Shown one piece after another: positions 1 through 8,594 of a DNA stretch of 64,000 nt. The notes under the pieces were generated by a model. It had not been told where the DNA came from. It ran no database searches and saw only the letters and a list, made by a program, of their open reading frames with translations. This DNA is from an uncultured Oscillospiraceae bacterium (GTDB taxonomy: Bacteria > Bacillota > Clostridia > Oscillospirales > Acutalibacteraceae): NCBI GenBank assembly GCA_900552265.1, contig URZE01000001.1:182502-246501 (forward strand), read 5' to 3'. Position 1 is the first letter of the stretch. Each line of letters starts with the position of its first letter. Position numbers and translations under genes: made by a program.

Positions 1-76
1 CAATTCGAACCGCATCTTTATTATCTACAAGATTACGTATGATAACACTTAACAAACTTTCGATTAAATCATCCAT
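1..76 (-). CDS. khpA: KhpA-like KH-domain RNA-binding protein (N-terminal part only)
   Basis: Only the first 25 codons are in the window; the gene runs off the left edge on the minus strand. The visible residues (MDDLIESLL, then NLVDNKDAVRI) match the start of the small single-KH protein KhpA (YlqC), which pairs with KhpB to bind RNA in Gram-positive bacteria. An AAAGGGGAA Shine-Dalgarno sits just upstream of the ATG. It follows rpsP directly, the usual Bacillota order (ffh, rpsP, khpA, rimM, trmD). The call rests on a short fragment plus its context. Confidence 0.75.
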   Translation of the reverse strand, partial: MDDLIESLLSVIIRNLVDNKDAVRI

Positions 77-99
77 CAAAAAGTTCCCCTTTGGATTTT

Positions 100-354
100 C
101 TACGCTTGTTTAGACTCTTTTTTCACATATTCCACAATACTTCTTACTCTATCTGTGGGCTGTGCACCATTCTTTATCCATTTTTCTACTTTTTCCATAT
201 CCAATTTTACTTGAACCGGTTCAGTCATAGGGTTAAAATATCCTATTTCTTCGATACATCTTCCATCACGAGGTGCTCTGGAATCTGCAACTACTATTCT
301 GTAAAAAGGTTTTTTGTGTGCTCCCATTCTGCGAAGTCTTATCTTTACTGCCAT
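100..354 (-). CDS. rpsP: 30S ribosomal protein S16
   Basis: This 84-residue protein has the full length usual for S16 and its hallmark N-terminus (MAVKIRLRRMGAHKKPFYR, then VVADSRAPRDG). S16 binds 16S rRNA early in assembly of the small subunit. It lies between ffh and khpA on the minus strand, and a good Shine-Dalgarno (GGAGGAAAA) precedes the ATG. Nothing unusual is seen. Confidence 0.97.
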   Translation of the reverse strand: MAVKIRLRRMGAHKKPFYRIVVADSRAPRDGRCIEEIGYFNPMTEPVQVKLDMEKVEKWIKNGAQPTDRVRSIVEYVKKESKQA

Positions 355-420
355 TTTTGTTTTCCTCCAAAATTAAAATTTAATTATTTTTTATATATTT
401 AAATCTATAAAACATATAAA

Positions 421-1743
421 CTATTTAAAAAATTTAGGAAATCTAAATCCCGGTATACCTTTTTTAAATCTTTTCATAACTTTCTGCATTTGCTCAAACT
501 GTTTAAGCAGTTTATTTACATCTTCCACTTTTACACCGCTTCCTTGAGCAATTCTTTTCTTACGAGAAGGATTTATTATACTTGGTTTTTTTCTTTCCTC
601 ACTTGTCATAGATAAAATTATCGAATAAGTTCTATCCATTATTCTGTCATCAATATCCACATCTTTTAAGTGTTTATCCATTCCAGGAAGCTTCGTCAAA
701 ATTGACTTAAGAGGACCCATTTTTTTAATTTGAATCATTTGATTTTTTAAATCATCCAAATCAAAACTATTCTTCTTAAGTTTTTGACTCATTCTTTCGG
801 CTTCTTTTTTATCAAAATTGGCCGCTGCATCTTCTATTAATGTAAGTACATCACCCATTCCCAAAATTCTCGAAGCCATACGATCAGGGTGAAAATCTTC
901 TAAATTTTCAAGTTTTTCACCGGTACCTATGAATTTTATCGGTTTACCCGTTATAGCCTTTACCGAAAGTGCCGCTCCGCCTCTCGTGTCTCCGTCAAGT
1001 TTTGTGAGTATTACGCCGGTAATATCAAGAAGTTCATTAAAGGATTTAGCTACATTAACTGCATCTTGTCCTGTCATAGCGTCCACTACAAGCAATATCT
1101 CTTGCGGGTTCAACACAGACTTAAGTTCTTTAAGTTCATTCATCAACGGCTCGTCAATATGTAAACGCCCTGCCGTATCTACTATTATTACATCATTTCC
1201 ATGATCTTTTGAATATGAAACAGCCTCTTGAGAAATCTTTGACGGAGATTCGTTTCCCATTTCAAAAACTTCTACTCCTATTTGCTGTCCCAATACTTGG
1301 AGTTGCTTTATTGCAGCCGGACGATAAACGTCACATGCAACCATCAATGGCCTATGTCCCTGCTTTTTGAACTTTAAAGCCAATTTTGCACAATGAGTGG
1401 TTTTTCCTGAACCTTGAAGTCCACACATTAGAATTACGGTAGGTGGTTTCGAAGAAAATTTGACCTGATTCTTTTCTTCTCCCATCAAGTTCACCAATTC
1501 TTCGTTGACTATCTTGACTACCATCTGTGCAGGAGTCAAACTTTCCATGACTTGAGTTCCTATTGCTCTTTCAATGACTTTGTTAGTAAACTCTTTGGCT
1601 ACTTTGTAGTTAACGTCTGCTTCCAAGAGTGCTATACGCACTTCTCTCATTGAACTTTTTACGTCATCTTCTGTTAATTTTCCTTTAGACTTGAGCCTTT
1701 TAAAAGCTGCAGAAATCTTCTCGGAAAGATTTTCAAATGCCAA
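421..1743 (-). CDS. ffh: Signal recognition particle GTPase Ffh
   Basis: The product is 440 residues, normal for Ffh. An N-terminal helical bundle is followed by the G domain, with P-loop GLQGSGKTT near residue 110, DTAGR near 190 and TKLDG near 248. The C-terminal M domain ends in a methionine- and lysine-rich stretch (FEQMQKVMKRFKKG). With the SRP RNA it binds signal sequences on nascent chains and delivers ribosomes to FtsY. ylxM lies just upstream and rpsP downstream on the same strand, and the small SRP RNA is encoded near 60.5 kb in this window. Confidence 0.97.
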   Translation of the reverse strand: MAFENLSEKISAAFKRLKSKGKLTEDDVKSSMREVRIALLEADVNYKVAKEFTNKVIERAIGTQVMESLTPAQMVVKIVNEELVNLMGEEKNQVKFSSKPPTVILMCGLQGSGKTTHCAKLALKFKKQGHRPLMVACDVYRPAAIKQLQVLGQQIGVEVFEMGNESPSKISQEAVSYSKDHGNDVIIVDTAGRLHIDEPLMNELKELKSVLNPQEILLVVDAMTGQDAVNVAKSFNELLDITGVILTKLDGDTRGGAALSVKAITGKPIKFIGTGEKLENLEDFHPDRMASRILGMGDVLTLIEDAAANFDKKEAERMSQKLKKNSFDLDDLKNQMIQIKKMGPLKSILTKLPGMDKHLKDVDIDDRIMDRTYSIILSMTSEERKKPSIINPSRKKRIAQGSGVKVEDVNKLLKQFEQMQKVMKRFKKGIPGFRFPKFFK

Positions 1744-1769
1744 AATATCACCTTACTTTCAAATTTACG

Positions 1770-2132
1770 TCATTCATCTTTATATTTTCTCAATGTCTTA
1801 AAAATTTCTCGGAAATCTCTTTCAAAGCACGTAGCCTGAGTAGTTTTTAGATTATTTTTCAGCTTATAGATCATTTTTTCAATACAAGACAAATCTTTCT
1901 TTAAAGATTCTGTTTTTTTCAAAAATCCAAGCTTTTCTTCAGTATCTATCAAAATCAACTCTGCACGCTTAATAGATTCACATATTCCTTGACGACTTTT
2001 TCCCACATTATCCGATATTTCGGAAAGCGATAAATCATTATTGTAATATGAATCTAAGTAATATCGCTGTGTTTCGGAAAGCAAATTACCATATAAATCA
2101 AGTAAAATCGGAATCCTAATTTCCTTATCCAT
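1770..2132 (-). CDS. ylxM: YlxM/p13 family helix-turn-helix protein, SRP-associated
   Basis: This 120-residue protein carries a sigma-70 region-4-like helix-turn-helix in its first half (SETQRYYLDSYYNNDLSLSEI, then KSRQGICESIKRAE). The second half is helical and charged. This matches the YlxM family, encoded immediately upstream of ffh in Bacillota and Mycoplasma and reported to act with the SRP. It ends 26 bases before ffh, so the two are probably co-transcribed. The exact role of the family is not settled. Confidence 0.9.
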   Translation of the reverse strand: MDKEIRIPILLDLYGNLLSETQRYYLDSYYNNDLSLSEISDNVGKSRQGICESIKRAELILIDTEEKLGFLKKTESLKKDLSCIEKMIYKLKNNLKTTQATCFERDFREIFKTLRKYKDE

Positions 2133-2302
2133 AAATGTTCACGCTCTTTCCAAAGCTTAACGCTGTCAACGTATCAGCTTTACAGCTTATATTAGTCTAC
2201 ATTATTCTTTTACTTATGTCAAGCAAATTTTTAAATTCGTAATAACCACTTATCACCAACCATATTATTAAATAAAATTCAAAGTATCGGAGAATAAAAA
2301 TA

Positions 2303-3187
2303 ATGCATATCGGGTTCTACTTCAAACACAAATTGAAAAACAAAATAATATTTTCTTTGGTCGCTGCAATTATTTTTACAGTATCAATATTTTGCATATC
2401 TTTTCATTCTCAAAAAACATCTCCTTCAGAAGAATCTGTTGCAGAAATAAAACTACCGGTCATAATGTATCACATGGTTCTCAAAAACCCTAAAAACAAC
2501 AAATTCATAATATCTGAAAAAGATTTTGAAAATGACCTCAAATATATAAATTCAAACGGATATACAACAATTTTCGTAAGAGATTTGACAGAATACACAG
2601 AAGGTAAAAAACCACTTCCGAATAAACCTATTTTACTGACATTCGACGATGGAGCCCTTAATAATTACCTTTATGCTTTTCCGTTAGCAAAAAAGTACAA
2701 TGCAAAATTTGTTTTTTCTCCAATTGCCAAAGAGGCTGACAGATATTCTGAAGTAAAAGACGAGGCTCCCGAATATGCTCACGCAAATTGGGAAAAAATT
2801 TCCGAGATGTCAAATTCCGGATTGGTAGAAATTCAAAATCACACATATAATATGCACTCTGCCAAAAAGCCGAGAATAGGATGCACAAAAAAGTCAGGTG
2901 AATCAAAAGAATCTTATAAAAATAAGCTCTCCAAAGATTTGGAAAAATCTCAAAATTTAATATTTGAAAAAACCGGTTCAAAACCTTCAGCATTTTTTTA
3001 CCCTTTTGGTGCTTGCAGCGATTGTACTGAAGAAATAGTTAAATCTCTTGGATTCAAAGCAACATTTATATGCGAAAGTAAAATTAACACCATAACAAAA
3101 GATCCAAATTGCTTATTTGGCCTTGGAAGATTTTTACGTCCACCCGGTATGCCATCAAAAAAATTTTTTTCAAAGTGGGAAAAATAA
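2303..3187 (+). CDS. Membrane-anchored polysaccharide deacetylase (CE4 family)
   Basis: A 294-residue protein with one N-terminal membrane segment (about residues 15-34), so the catalytic domain should lie outside the membrane. CE4 (NodB) motifs are visible: LTFDDG near residue 113, which carries the metal and catalytic Asp; the HxxxxH metal site as HTYNMH; and FFYPFG near residue 230. CE4 enzymes remove N-acetyl groups from peptidoglycan or chitin-like sugars; the substrate here cannot be read from the sequence. It heads a small plus-strand envelope cluster with an amidase-like protein and murD. Confidence 0.85.
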   Translation: MHIGFYFKHKLKNKIIFSLVAAIIFTVSIFCISFHSQKTSPSEESVAEIKLPVIMYHMVLKNPKNNKFIISEKDFENDLKYINSNGYTTIFVRDLTEYTEGKKPLPNKPILLTFDDGALNNYLYAFPLAKKYNAKFVFSPIAKEADRYSEVKDEAPEYAHANWEKISEMSNSGLVEIQNHTYNMHSAKKPRIGCTKKSGESKESYKNKLSKDLEKSQNLIFEKTGSKPSAFFYPFGACSDCTEEIVKSLGFKATFICESKINTITKDPNCLFGLGRFLRPPGMPSKKFFSKWEK

Positions 3188-3221
3188 AACAATTTTAAAA
3201 TTTTTAACGGAGTGATGATCA

Positions 3222-3905
3222 ATGCCTACTGCTTATTTTGAAACACAAAATCTAAACGAAATTTACGAATATTACATAAAATTAATAGTTGCAGAAATAA
3301 ATGAATGCCTCAATTTAAGCGGCATTAGTTATTCGGATAAAACAAGTCCGGAAAAAGACACTTTCCAAAAAAACAATCTTGAAACAGCTCAAATCATATT
3401 TACAGTAAACAACAATTCGATACCCATTCCATCCGATACTAAAGGAATTTACATATTTTTTACTGCAGGAAACCCCGAATCAAAACGTCTTGCAACCATC
3501 ATCAGTAAAAATTTAGGGAATATCCATTACAACCCATCAGACGTAAAAATGATATCCCAAGATGGAGAAATTTCTGATTTTCCTACCGTAACAATAGGAA
3601 TTGGATTTCAAGACAGCACAAAAGATATCAATTGGATTCGTGAAAACACTGAAGAAATTTCCAAAAACATTGTTATGTCATTGTCAGAATACTTCGGTCT
3701 ACCCTTTGTTTCTTGTCAAAAATCCGACATAGGAATTACGAACACAGATGTAACTCTCCGCGTAAGACCTTCTGAAACATCAAAAATTACCGGAAGTTTG
3801 CCTGCAAACACCAAAGTTAAAATTGTCAGTCAATGGGAAAATTGGTATCTTATAGGTGAAAATGAAAATCTCGGTTACGTACAAAGCCGCTACATAACAA
3901 TGTAG
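3222..3905 (+). CDS. Amidase_3-like protein lacking zinc ligands, with C-terminal SH3b domain
   Basis: The last ~60 of 227 residues form a bacterial SH3 domain (DVTLRVRPSETSKI, then VKIVSQWENWYLIGE, ending YVQSRYITM), a cell-wall-binding module. The first ~160 residues resemble the later part of an N-acetylmuramoyl-L-alanine amidase (Amidase_3) fold: GIYIFFTAGNPESKRLATII and GIGFQDSTKDINWIRENTEE match the family's 'Gi.vfy....S..lA' and 'E.gF..N..D...L' blocks. The zinc ligands are not there: the SxHxN-type site reads FTVNNNS, the usual Glu of the last block is replaced (TIGIGFQD), and no N-terminal GHGG is present. There is no signal peptide. It is probably a non-catalytic wall-binding relative. 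The Shine-Dalgarno is CGGAGTGA. Confidence 0.6.
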   Translation: MPTAYFETQNLNEIYEYYIKLIVAEINECLNLSGISYSDKTSPEKDTFQKNNLETAQIIFTVNNNSIPIPSDTKGIYIFFTAGNPESKRLATIISKNLGNIHYNPSDVKMISQDGEISDFPTVTIGIGFQDSTKDINWIRENTEEISKNIVMSLSEYFGLPFVSCQKSDIGITNTDVTLRVRPSETSKITGSLPANTKVKIVSQWENWYLIGENENLGYVQSRYITM

Positions 3906-4000
3906 AAAAAACTAAAAATTCACATAAAGTTCTTATGGACATATTTTTTATTAAATTGTAAAATCGTCTTTGGTAATATTATAAAATCAAGGAGAAAAAC

Positions 4001-5422
4001 GTGTATAAAAATTACGACGAATTTATAGAAAAAATAAAAAACAAAAAAATATTGTTTTGTGGCGTGGGAAGAAGCAATGCCCCACTTATAGACATGATTA
4101 CACATGAAAATATAGCCGTTAGTGTATATGATTCAAAAAAAGAAGATGATTTAGACCAAAATTTAATTAAACACTTAAGGAATAATAAATTTGTTTCTTT
4201 ACGTGTTCATGACGAAAGCATTTGGAACGAAGAGTATGATATAATTATCAGAACTCCGGGAATGAATTTTTTATGTGAAAAATTATCAACTGCCAGAGAA
4301 AACGGTGCTATCGTCACATCAGAAATGGAAATTTTCTTTGATATATGTCCTTGCCCAATAATAGGAATAACCGGAAGTGACGGAAAAACTACCGTTTCTA
4401 CTCTTATATACAAAATGTTAACCTTACAGGGAATTACTGCTCACTTGGGAGGAAATATCGGTTCTCCGCTTTTACCCAAAATATCTCAGATACACAAAAA
4501 TGATATTGCAGTCGTTGAATTGTCGAGCTTTCAGCTCATCTCTATGCGAAGAAGCCCGGACATAGCCGTCATAACCAATATATCACCGAATCACCTTGAT
4601 GTTCACAAAGACATGCAAGAATATATCGATGCAAAAAAACAAATTATTTTACACCAAAATGCATTTTCAAAAGCTGTTTTGAATTTTGATAATTTCGAAA
4701 CAAAAAAAATGAAAGACATAACTCGAGGAAAAACTTTATTTTTCAGTATATCAAACAAACTTAAAAACGGTATTTGGAAAGCCGACGATGGAAATATTAT
4801 AATTTCAAGAAACGGCAAAAACGAAAAAATAATGAATGTTTCAGAAATAAAAATTCCCGGTTGTCACAACATAGAAAACTATCTTGCTGCAATTACGGCT
4901 ATTTCTGATTTAGTATCATTTCAAAATATAAGAAAAATTGCCAACTCTTTTAATGGAGTTGAACATAGAATAGAATTTGTAGATAAAATAAACGGTGTCA
5001 CGTATTATAATGATTCTATAGCCTCTACGCCAAATCGGACCATAAAAGGAGTATTGTCGCTATTCGATAAAAAAATTCTACTCATAGCGGGAGGATATGA
5101 CAAAAATATATCTTTTGACGAATTTGCTTCGGAAATAACTAAAAAAGTCTCTGTACTGATTTTACTCGGAAATACGTCCGAAAAAATAAAGAATAAAGTT
5201 ATAGAATCGGAAAATTACAAAAAAAACAATCCAAAAATAATACAAGTAAAGTCTATGAATGAATCTGTAGAAGCAGCATATAACAATTCACAACCCGGAG
5301 ATATAGTAGCACTTTCTCCTGCTTGTGCCAGTTTTGATCTATACAAAAATTTTGAAGACAAAGGAAAGCATTTTAAATCTCTTGTGAAATCTCTCAATAA
5401 AATTCATTCATTAAAAAATTAG
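4001..5422 (+). CDS. murD: UDP-N-acetylmuramoyl-L-alanine--D-glutamate ligase MurD
   Basis: A 473-residue Mur ligase with a GTG start after an AAGGAGAAAA Shine-Dalgarno. The N-terminal Rossmann-like domain (KILFCGVGRSNAPLI) is followed by the ATP loop (GITGSDGKTTVST, about residue 125), the central ligase domain (VVELSSFQL; ITNISPNHLDVH) and the C-terminal domain (AGGYDKNISF; LSPACASFDLY). MurD adds D-glutamate to UDP-MurNAc-L-Ala in the cytoplasm. It stands apart from a large mur/dcw cluster. A hairpin terminator follows. Confidence 0.95.
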   Translation: MYKNYDEFIEKIKNKKILFCGVGRSNAPLIDMITHENIAVSVYDSKKEDDLDQNLIKHLRNNKFVSLRVHDESIWNEEYDIIIRTPGMNFLCEKLSTARENGAIVTSEMEIFFDICPCPIIGITGSDGKTTVSTLIYKMLTLQGITAHLGGNIGSPLLPKISQIHKNDIAVVELSSFQLISMRRSPDIAVITNISPNHLDVHKDMQEYIDAKKQIILHQNAFSKAVLNFDNFETKKMKDITRGKTLFFSISNKLKNGIWKADDGNIIISRNGKNEKIMNVSEIKIPGCHNIENYLAAITAISDLVSFQNIRKIANSFNGVEHRIEFVDKINGVTYYNDSIASTPNRTIKGVLSLFDKKILLIAGGYDKNISFDEFASEITKKVSVLILLGNTSEKIKNKVIESENYKKNNPKIIQVKSMNESVEAAYNNSQPGDIVALSPACASFDLYKNFEDKGKHFKSLVKSLNKIHSLKN

Positions 5423-5475
5423 TATGTTAATTTAAAACACACATTACAGTTAAAATTTCACAAAAAATTAAAAAT

Positions 5476-5507
5476 ATATCCGACATACATAAAGGTATGC
5501 CGGGTAT
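5476..5507. terminator. Probable bidirectional terminator between murD and cotJC
   Basis: Two 13-base arms (ATATCCGACATAC and GTATGCCGGGTAT) pair with one mismatch around a 6-base loop. T-rich tracts follow on both sides (TTTTCATTTTC to the right; TTTTTAATTTTTTG on the minus strand). It sits between two convergent genes, so it can serve both. Confidence 0.8.
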
Positions 5508-5509
5508 TT

Positions 5510-6112
5510 TCATTTTCTTTTATCAAAAGATGGATTGAACGCATAAAAGTTTTTACTGTCTAATTTATCCGTACATATTCTAAGTCCTTCACCAAAACGC
5601 TGATAGTGTACCACTTCTCGTTCTCTTAAAAATCTTATCGGATCTTTAACATCAGGATCATCGCAAAATCTTAAAATATTGTCATATGTAGTGCGTGCCT
5701 TTTGCTCTGCTGCTAAATCTTCATGCAAATCAGTTATCGGATCACCCTTTACTTGCATACTCGCAGCCGTATAAGATTGACCACTGGCAGAAGTGGGATA
5801 TATACCGGTTGTGTGGTCTACAAAATAATCTGAAAAACCATTTTTTTCAATTTCTTCCGGTGTCAAATTTTTTGTAAGCTGATAAACTATAGCTCCAATC
5901 ATTTCCAAATGTCCTAATTCTTCGGTACCTATATCTGTAAGAATAGCTTTAAGTTCTGGATATGGCATTGAAAATCTTTGACTTAAATATCTAAGAGAAG
6001 CGCCTAATTCTCCATCCGGTCCACCATACTGTGTTATTATCATTTTTGCAAGTGCCGGATTAGGATTTTTTATATTTATCGGATATTGCAATTTTTTTTC
6101 ATATACCCACAT
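5510..6112 (-). CDS. cotJC: Spore coat protein CotJC (manganese-catalase family)
   Basis: A 200-residue ferritin-like protein of the Mn-catalase family, with metal-binding helices visible as TEELGHLEMIGAIVYQL and EREVVHYQRFGEGL. CotJC is the enzyme-like subunit of the CotJ coat complex of endospores. It is the last gene of the compact cotJA-cotJB-cotJC operon and its ATG overlaps the end of cotJB. Catalase activity is a family expectation, not shown here. Confidence 0.95.
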   Translation of the reverse strand: MWVYEKKLQYPINIKNPNPALAKMIITQYGGPDGELGASLRYLSQRFSMPYPELKAILTDIGTEELGHLEMIGAIVYQLTKNLTPEEIEKNGFSDYFVDHTTGIYPTSASGQSYTAASMQVKGDPITDLHEDLAAEQKARTTYDNILRFCDDPDVKDPIRFLREREVVHYQRFGEGLRICTDKLDSKNFYAFNPSFDKRK

Positions 6113-6372
6113 CAGCTGTTCTCCTCCTCGGAATTATTCCACGGCCATGGATCTGCTATCCAACCCCAACGGTTATCCTCTATACTCTTAGAAGTAATTG
6201 GGCCGTACTTCTCTTGATACTGTTCTCTAAGAGAAGTACTTTGTTCACGATAATCATTTAGTTTAGCGTTAACTTCGCTGTCATCAGGGTGAGTATCCAT
6301 ATACAAATTTAATTCCACAACTGCAAAATCTATTGCTGCAATTCGTCTTAACATAATTTCTTGCTCACTCAT
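6112..6372 (-). CDS. cotJB: Spore coat protein CotJB
   Basis: An 86-residue protein with the CotJB pattern: an N-terminal helix (LRRIAAIDFAVVELNLYMDTH), a middle charged helix and a C-terminal tryptophan-rich tail (NRWGWIADPWPWNN). It overlaps both neighbours by a few bases, typical of the cotJ operon. It is a structural partner of CotJC; no enzymatic function is known. Confidence 0.92.
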   Translation of the reverse strand: MSEQEIMLRRIAAIDFAVVELNLYMDTHPDDSEVNAKLNDYREQSTSLREQYQEKYGPITSKSIEDNRWGWIADPWPWNNSEEENS

Positions 6373-6569
6373 TTATTTTCACCTACCGATTCGCCTTCAA
6401 ACGGTTTGCTAAGTTCCGGAAACATAGTACCCATATTTATTCCCTGCTCCGCACTGTACACATTATCTGCTATCTGGTAAGGTACATATGCCATAGCGAC
6501 AACAGGATTTTCCGGCAGTGGCGTAATTCCATACTGCCGAGCAACTATATGCATCATAGATTCGTTCAT
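6369..6569 (-). CDS. cotJA: Spore coat associated protein CotJA
   Basis: The start was set at the internal ATG (MNESMMHIVARQYG), because AGGAGAG lies eight bases before it; the longer reading upstream has no ribosome site. This gives 66 residues. The family pattern P-L-AMAYVPYQ and the acidic end GTMFPELSKPFEG are clear. CotJA is a small proline-containing coat component that depends on the other CotJ proteins. The operon probably uses a mother-cell sigma factor. Confidence 0.88.
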   Translation of the reverse strand: MNESMMHIVARQYGITPLPENPVVAMAYVPYQIADNVYSAEQGINMGTMFPELSKPFEGESVGENK

Positions 6570-7000
6570 AAGCACTCTCCTATCTTTTAAAATTTTAATT
6601 AAACTTTTTATATACCCAATTACATAGTATGAATTTTTCAAATCATAAGTGAATGCGTATCATGGAAATATCCTATAATAAAAAACTTTTTAATTTACAT
6701 AAACAAGTTATAATTTAAAAATAAACTTGATAAATTATTTAAAATAAATATGTATAAATATACAAAAAAGAAAATATAATCAATACTCCATAAATTCAAC
6801 GAGAGGAAAAACAATTGAGATTACCGCATTCCAATACTAAACAACAATAAAGGTTTACTTAAAGACAACATTTAAAAACTATAAATTATTAACTGGTATT
6901 AAAATAGTTTTCACTTTATAAAATATTTCCACTTTTGTGAATTCAAATTGCCTCCTATTATTTACATATTACTTGGTGCTCAAATTAATTCTTGAACAAC
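6570..7000. other. AT-rich gap upstream of cotJA
   Basis: No convincing gene is present. On the minus strand, CATACTAT at 6624-6631 resembles a sigma-E -10 element about 55 bases before the cotJA start, but the -35 match is poor. The rest is A/T tracts and the 3' flank of the ABC permease gene, and no clear terminator hairpin was found. Confidence 0.4.
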
Positions 7001-7819
7001 TTATTTTGCAAATTTTGTATAAATTTTTTCTATTTGAGATACCGCTCCATATATTAAAATTGCAATTACACACAGCAAAAATATTCCTGCCATAACTAAA
7101 TCTAATTTAAAAACCTGTCCGCCATAAACTATAAGGTAACCTATTCCTTTGGATGCCACTAAAAATTCACCGGTTATAACACCTATCAATGACATTCCTA
7201 CATTAATTTTTAAAGTGGATATAATTGTAGAAATATTGGCCGGTATTACAAGTTTTGTCAAAATTTGAATTTTATTTGCCCCAAATGATTTCATAAGCAG
7301 TATTTTTTCAGGACTCACATTTTTAAACCCTGCAAGAATATTAAGAGTCGCTATTATTACAGAAACAAGAAGTGCCATTATTATTATTGATTTTGTTCCG
7401 GCTCCCATCCAAACTATTATAATAGGACCGAAAGCAACTTTCGGCAAAGCATTAAGTACTACCAAATAAGGATCTGAAACTTTAAAAATAAAATTCGACC
7501 ACCATATTACAACAGCAAATGCAATTCCAAGTATCGTTCCAAACAAAAACCCCACAACGGTTTCCCATGCGGTTACTCCAACATTATTCCACAATTGATT
7601 AGAAGAATTAAGACTAACCAAAGTCTTAAATACTCTCGACGGAGAACTCATTATAAACGGGTCTATCCATTCGAATTGTGCAGCTATTTCCCAAATAATA
7701 ATTAAAAAAATCAAAAAACCTGTTTGAGTTGCTTTTACGGCAAAATTTTCTCGCTTTTTTCGTCTTAGGTAATTCTTATGTTCCCGAGAAATAACATTTG
7801 TATTTATTTCCTCATTCAA
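7001..7819 (-). CDS. ABC transporter permease (SsuC/ThiX type)
   Basis: An integral membrane permease of the nitrate/sulfonate/taurine/pyrimidine class. About six hydrophobic segments are visible, with the cytoplasmic EAA-like loop at MKSFGANKIQILTKLVIPAN, which docks on the ATPase. A TTG start at 7819, overlapping the ATPase stop by 8 bases, was preferred to a longer reading that runs inside the ATPase gene; the upstream GGGGTGAG can act as ribosome site. This gives 272 residues, normal for the family. It is the last gene of the ABC operon. Confidence 0.85.
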   Translation of the reverse strand: MNEEINTNVISREHKNYLRRKKRENFAVKATQTGFLIFLIIIWEIAAQFEWIDPFIMSSPSRVFKTLVSLNSSNQLWNNVGVTAWETVVGFLFGTILGIAFAVVIWWSNFIFKVSDPYLVVLNALPKVAFGPIIIVWMGAGTKSIIIMALLVSVIIATLNILAGFKNVSPEKILLMKSFGANKIQILTKLVIPANISTIISTLKINVGMSLIGVITGEFLVASKGIGYLIVYGGQVFKLDLVMAGIFLLCVIAILIYGAVSQIEKIYTKFAK

Positions 7820-8579
7820 CCAACTCACCCCAAATGATATCAAAATAATCGTTAAACTTTTTATGATTTTTCTTTTCATGTAGTGAAAGTTTATCTGAAC
7901 CGAAGTCAACTTTGACAATTTTTTTTACTTTACTTGGTCTTTTAGAAAATATAACTACTCTGTCCGAAAGCGAAACTGCTTCCGATATATCATGACTGAC
8001 CAATACAGCAGTCTTTTTTTCATTCTTTATTATATTTAAAACTTCTTCAGATATATTTATTCTCGTCTGGTAATCGAGTGCCGAAAAAGGCTCATCAAGA
8101 AGTAAAATTTGAGGTTTAACGGCTAAAGTTCTTATTAGTGCCGCTTTCTGCCTCATTCCCCCGGAAAGTTGACCCGGGTAATGATTTAAAAATTCTCCCA
8201 AACCGTATTTTTCCATTAATTCAATTGCATATGACTTCGTCTCAGGAATTAATGCATGCTTGAGTTCCAGCCCAAGTAAAACATTTTGCTCAATAGTCCT
8301 CCATTCAAAAAGATAATCTTTTTGAAGCATATATCCAACCTTTTGTATATATTTTTCTGAATCAGGTATATTTATTTTTACCGAACCTTCAGACGGTTCA
8401 AGTAGTCCCGAAATTAAGGACAACACTGTACTTTTTCCGCATCCACTCGGTCCCACTATGGTTAAAAATTCTTCTTTATATACATCAAAGTTTAAACCCT
8501 CAATCGCTGTAGTCTCTCCTTGAAGGGTGTGATATTTCATTTGCACATTGTTTATTTCCAGAATTTTTTCAGACTCCAC
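7812..8579 (-). CDS. ABC transporter ATP-binding protein (SsuB/ThiZ type)
   Basis: A 255-residue ABC ATPase with Walker A GPSGCGKST, Q-loop (MLQKDYLF), signature LSGGMRQKAALIRT, Walker B ILLLDEPFSALD and H-loop VLVSHDISEA. It energises the importer formed with the downstream permease and the upstream lipoprotein. The three genes are tightly packed on the minus strand. The substrate is discussed under the binding protein. Confidence 0.92.
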   Translation of the reverse strand: MESEKILEINNVQMKYHTLQGETTAIEGLNFDVYKEEFLTIVGPSGCGKSTVLSLISGLLEPSEGSVKINIPDSEKYIQKVGYMLQKDYLFEWRTIEQNVLLGLELKHALIPETKSYAIELMEKYGLGEFLNHYPGQLSGGMRQKAALIRTLAVKPQILLLDEPFSALDYQTRINISEEVLNIIKNEKKTAVLVSHDISEAVSLSDRVVIFSKRPSKVKKIVKVDFGSDKLSLHEKKNHKKFNDYFDIIWGELVE

Positions 8580-8594
8580 TTTATTCCCTCTTTT

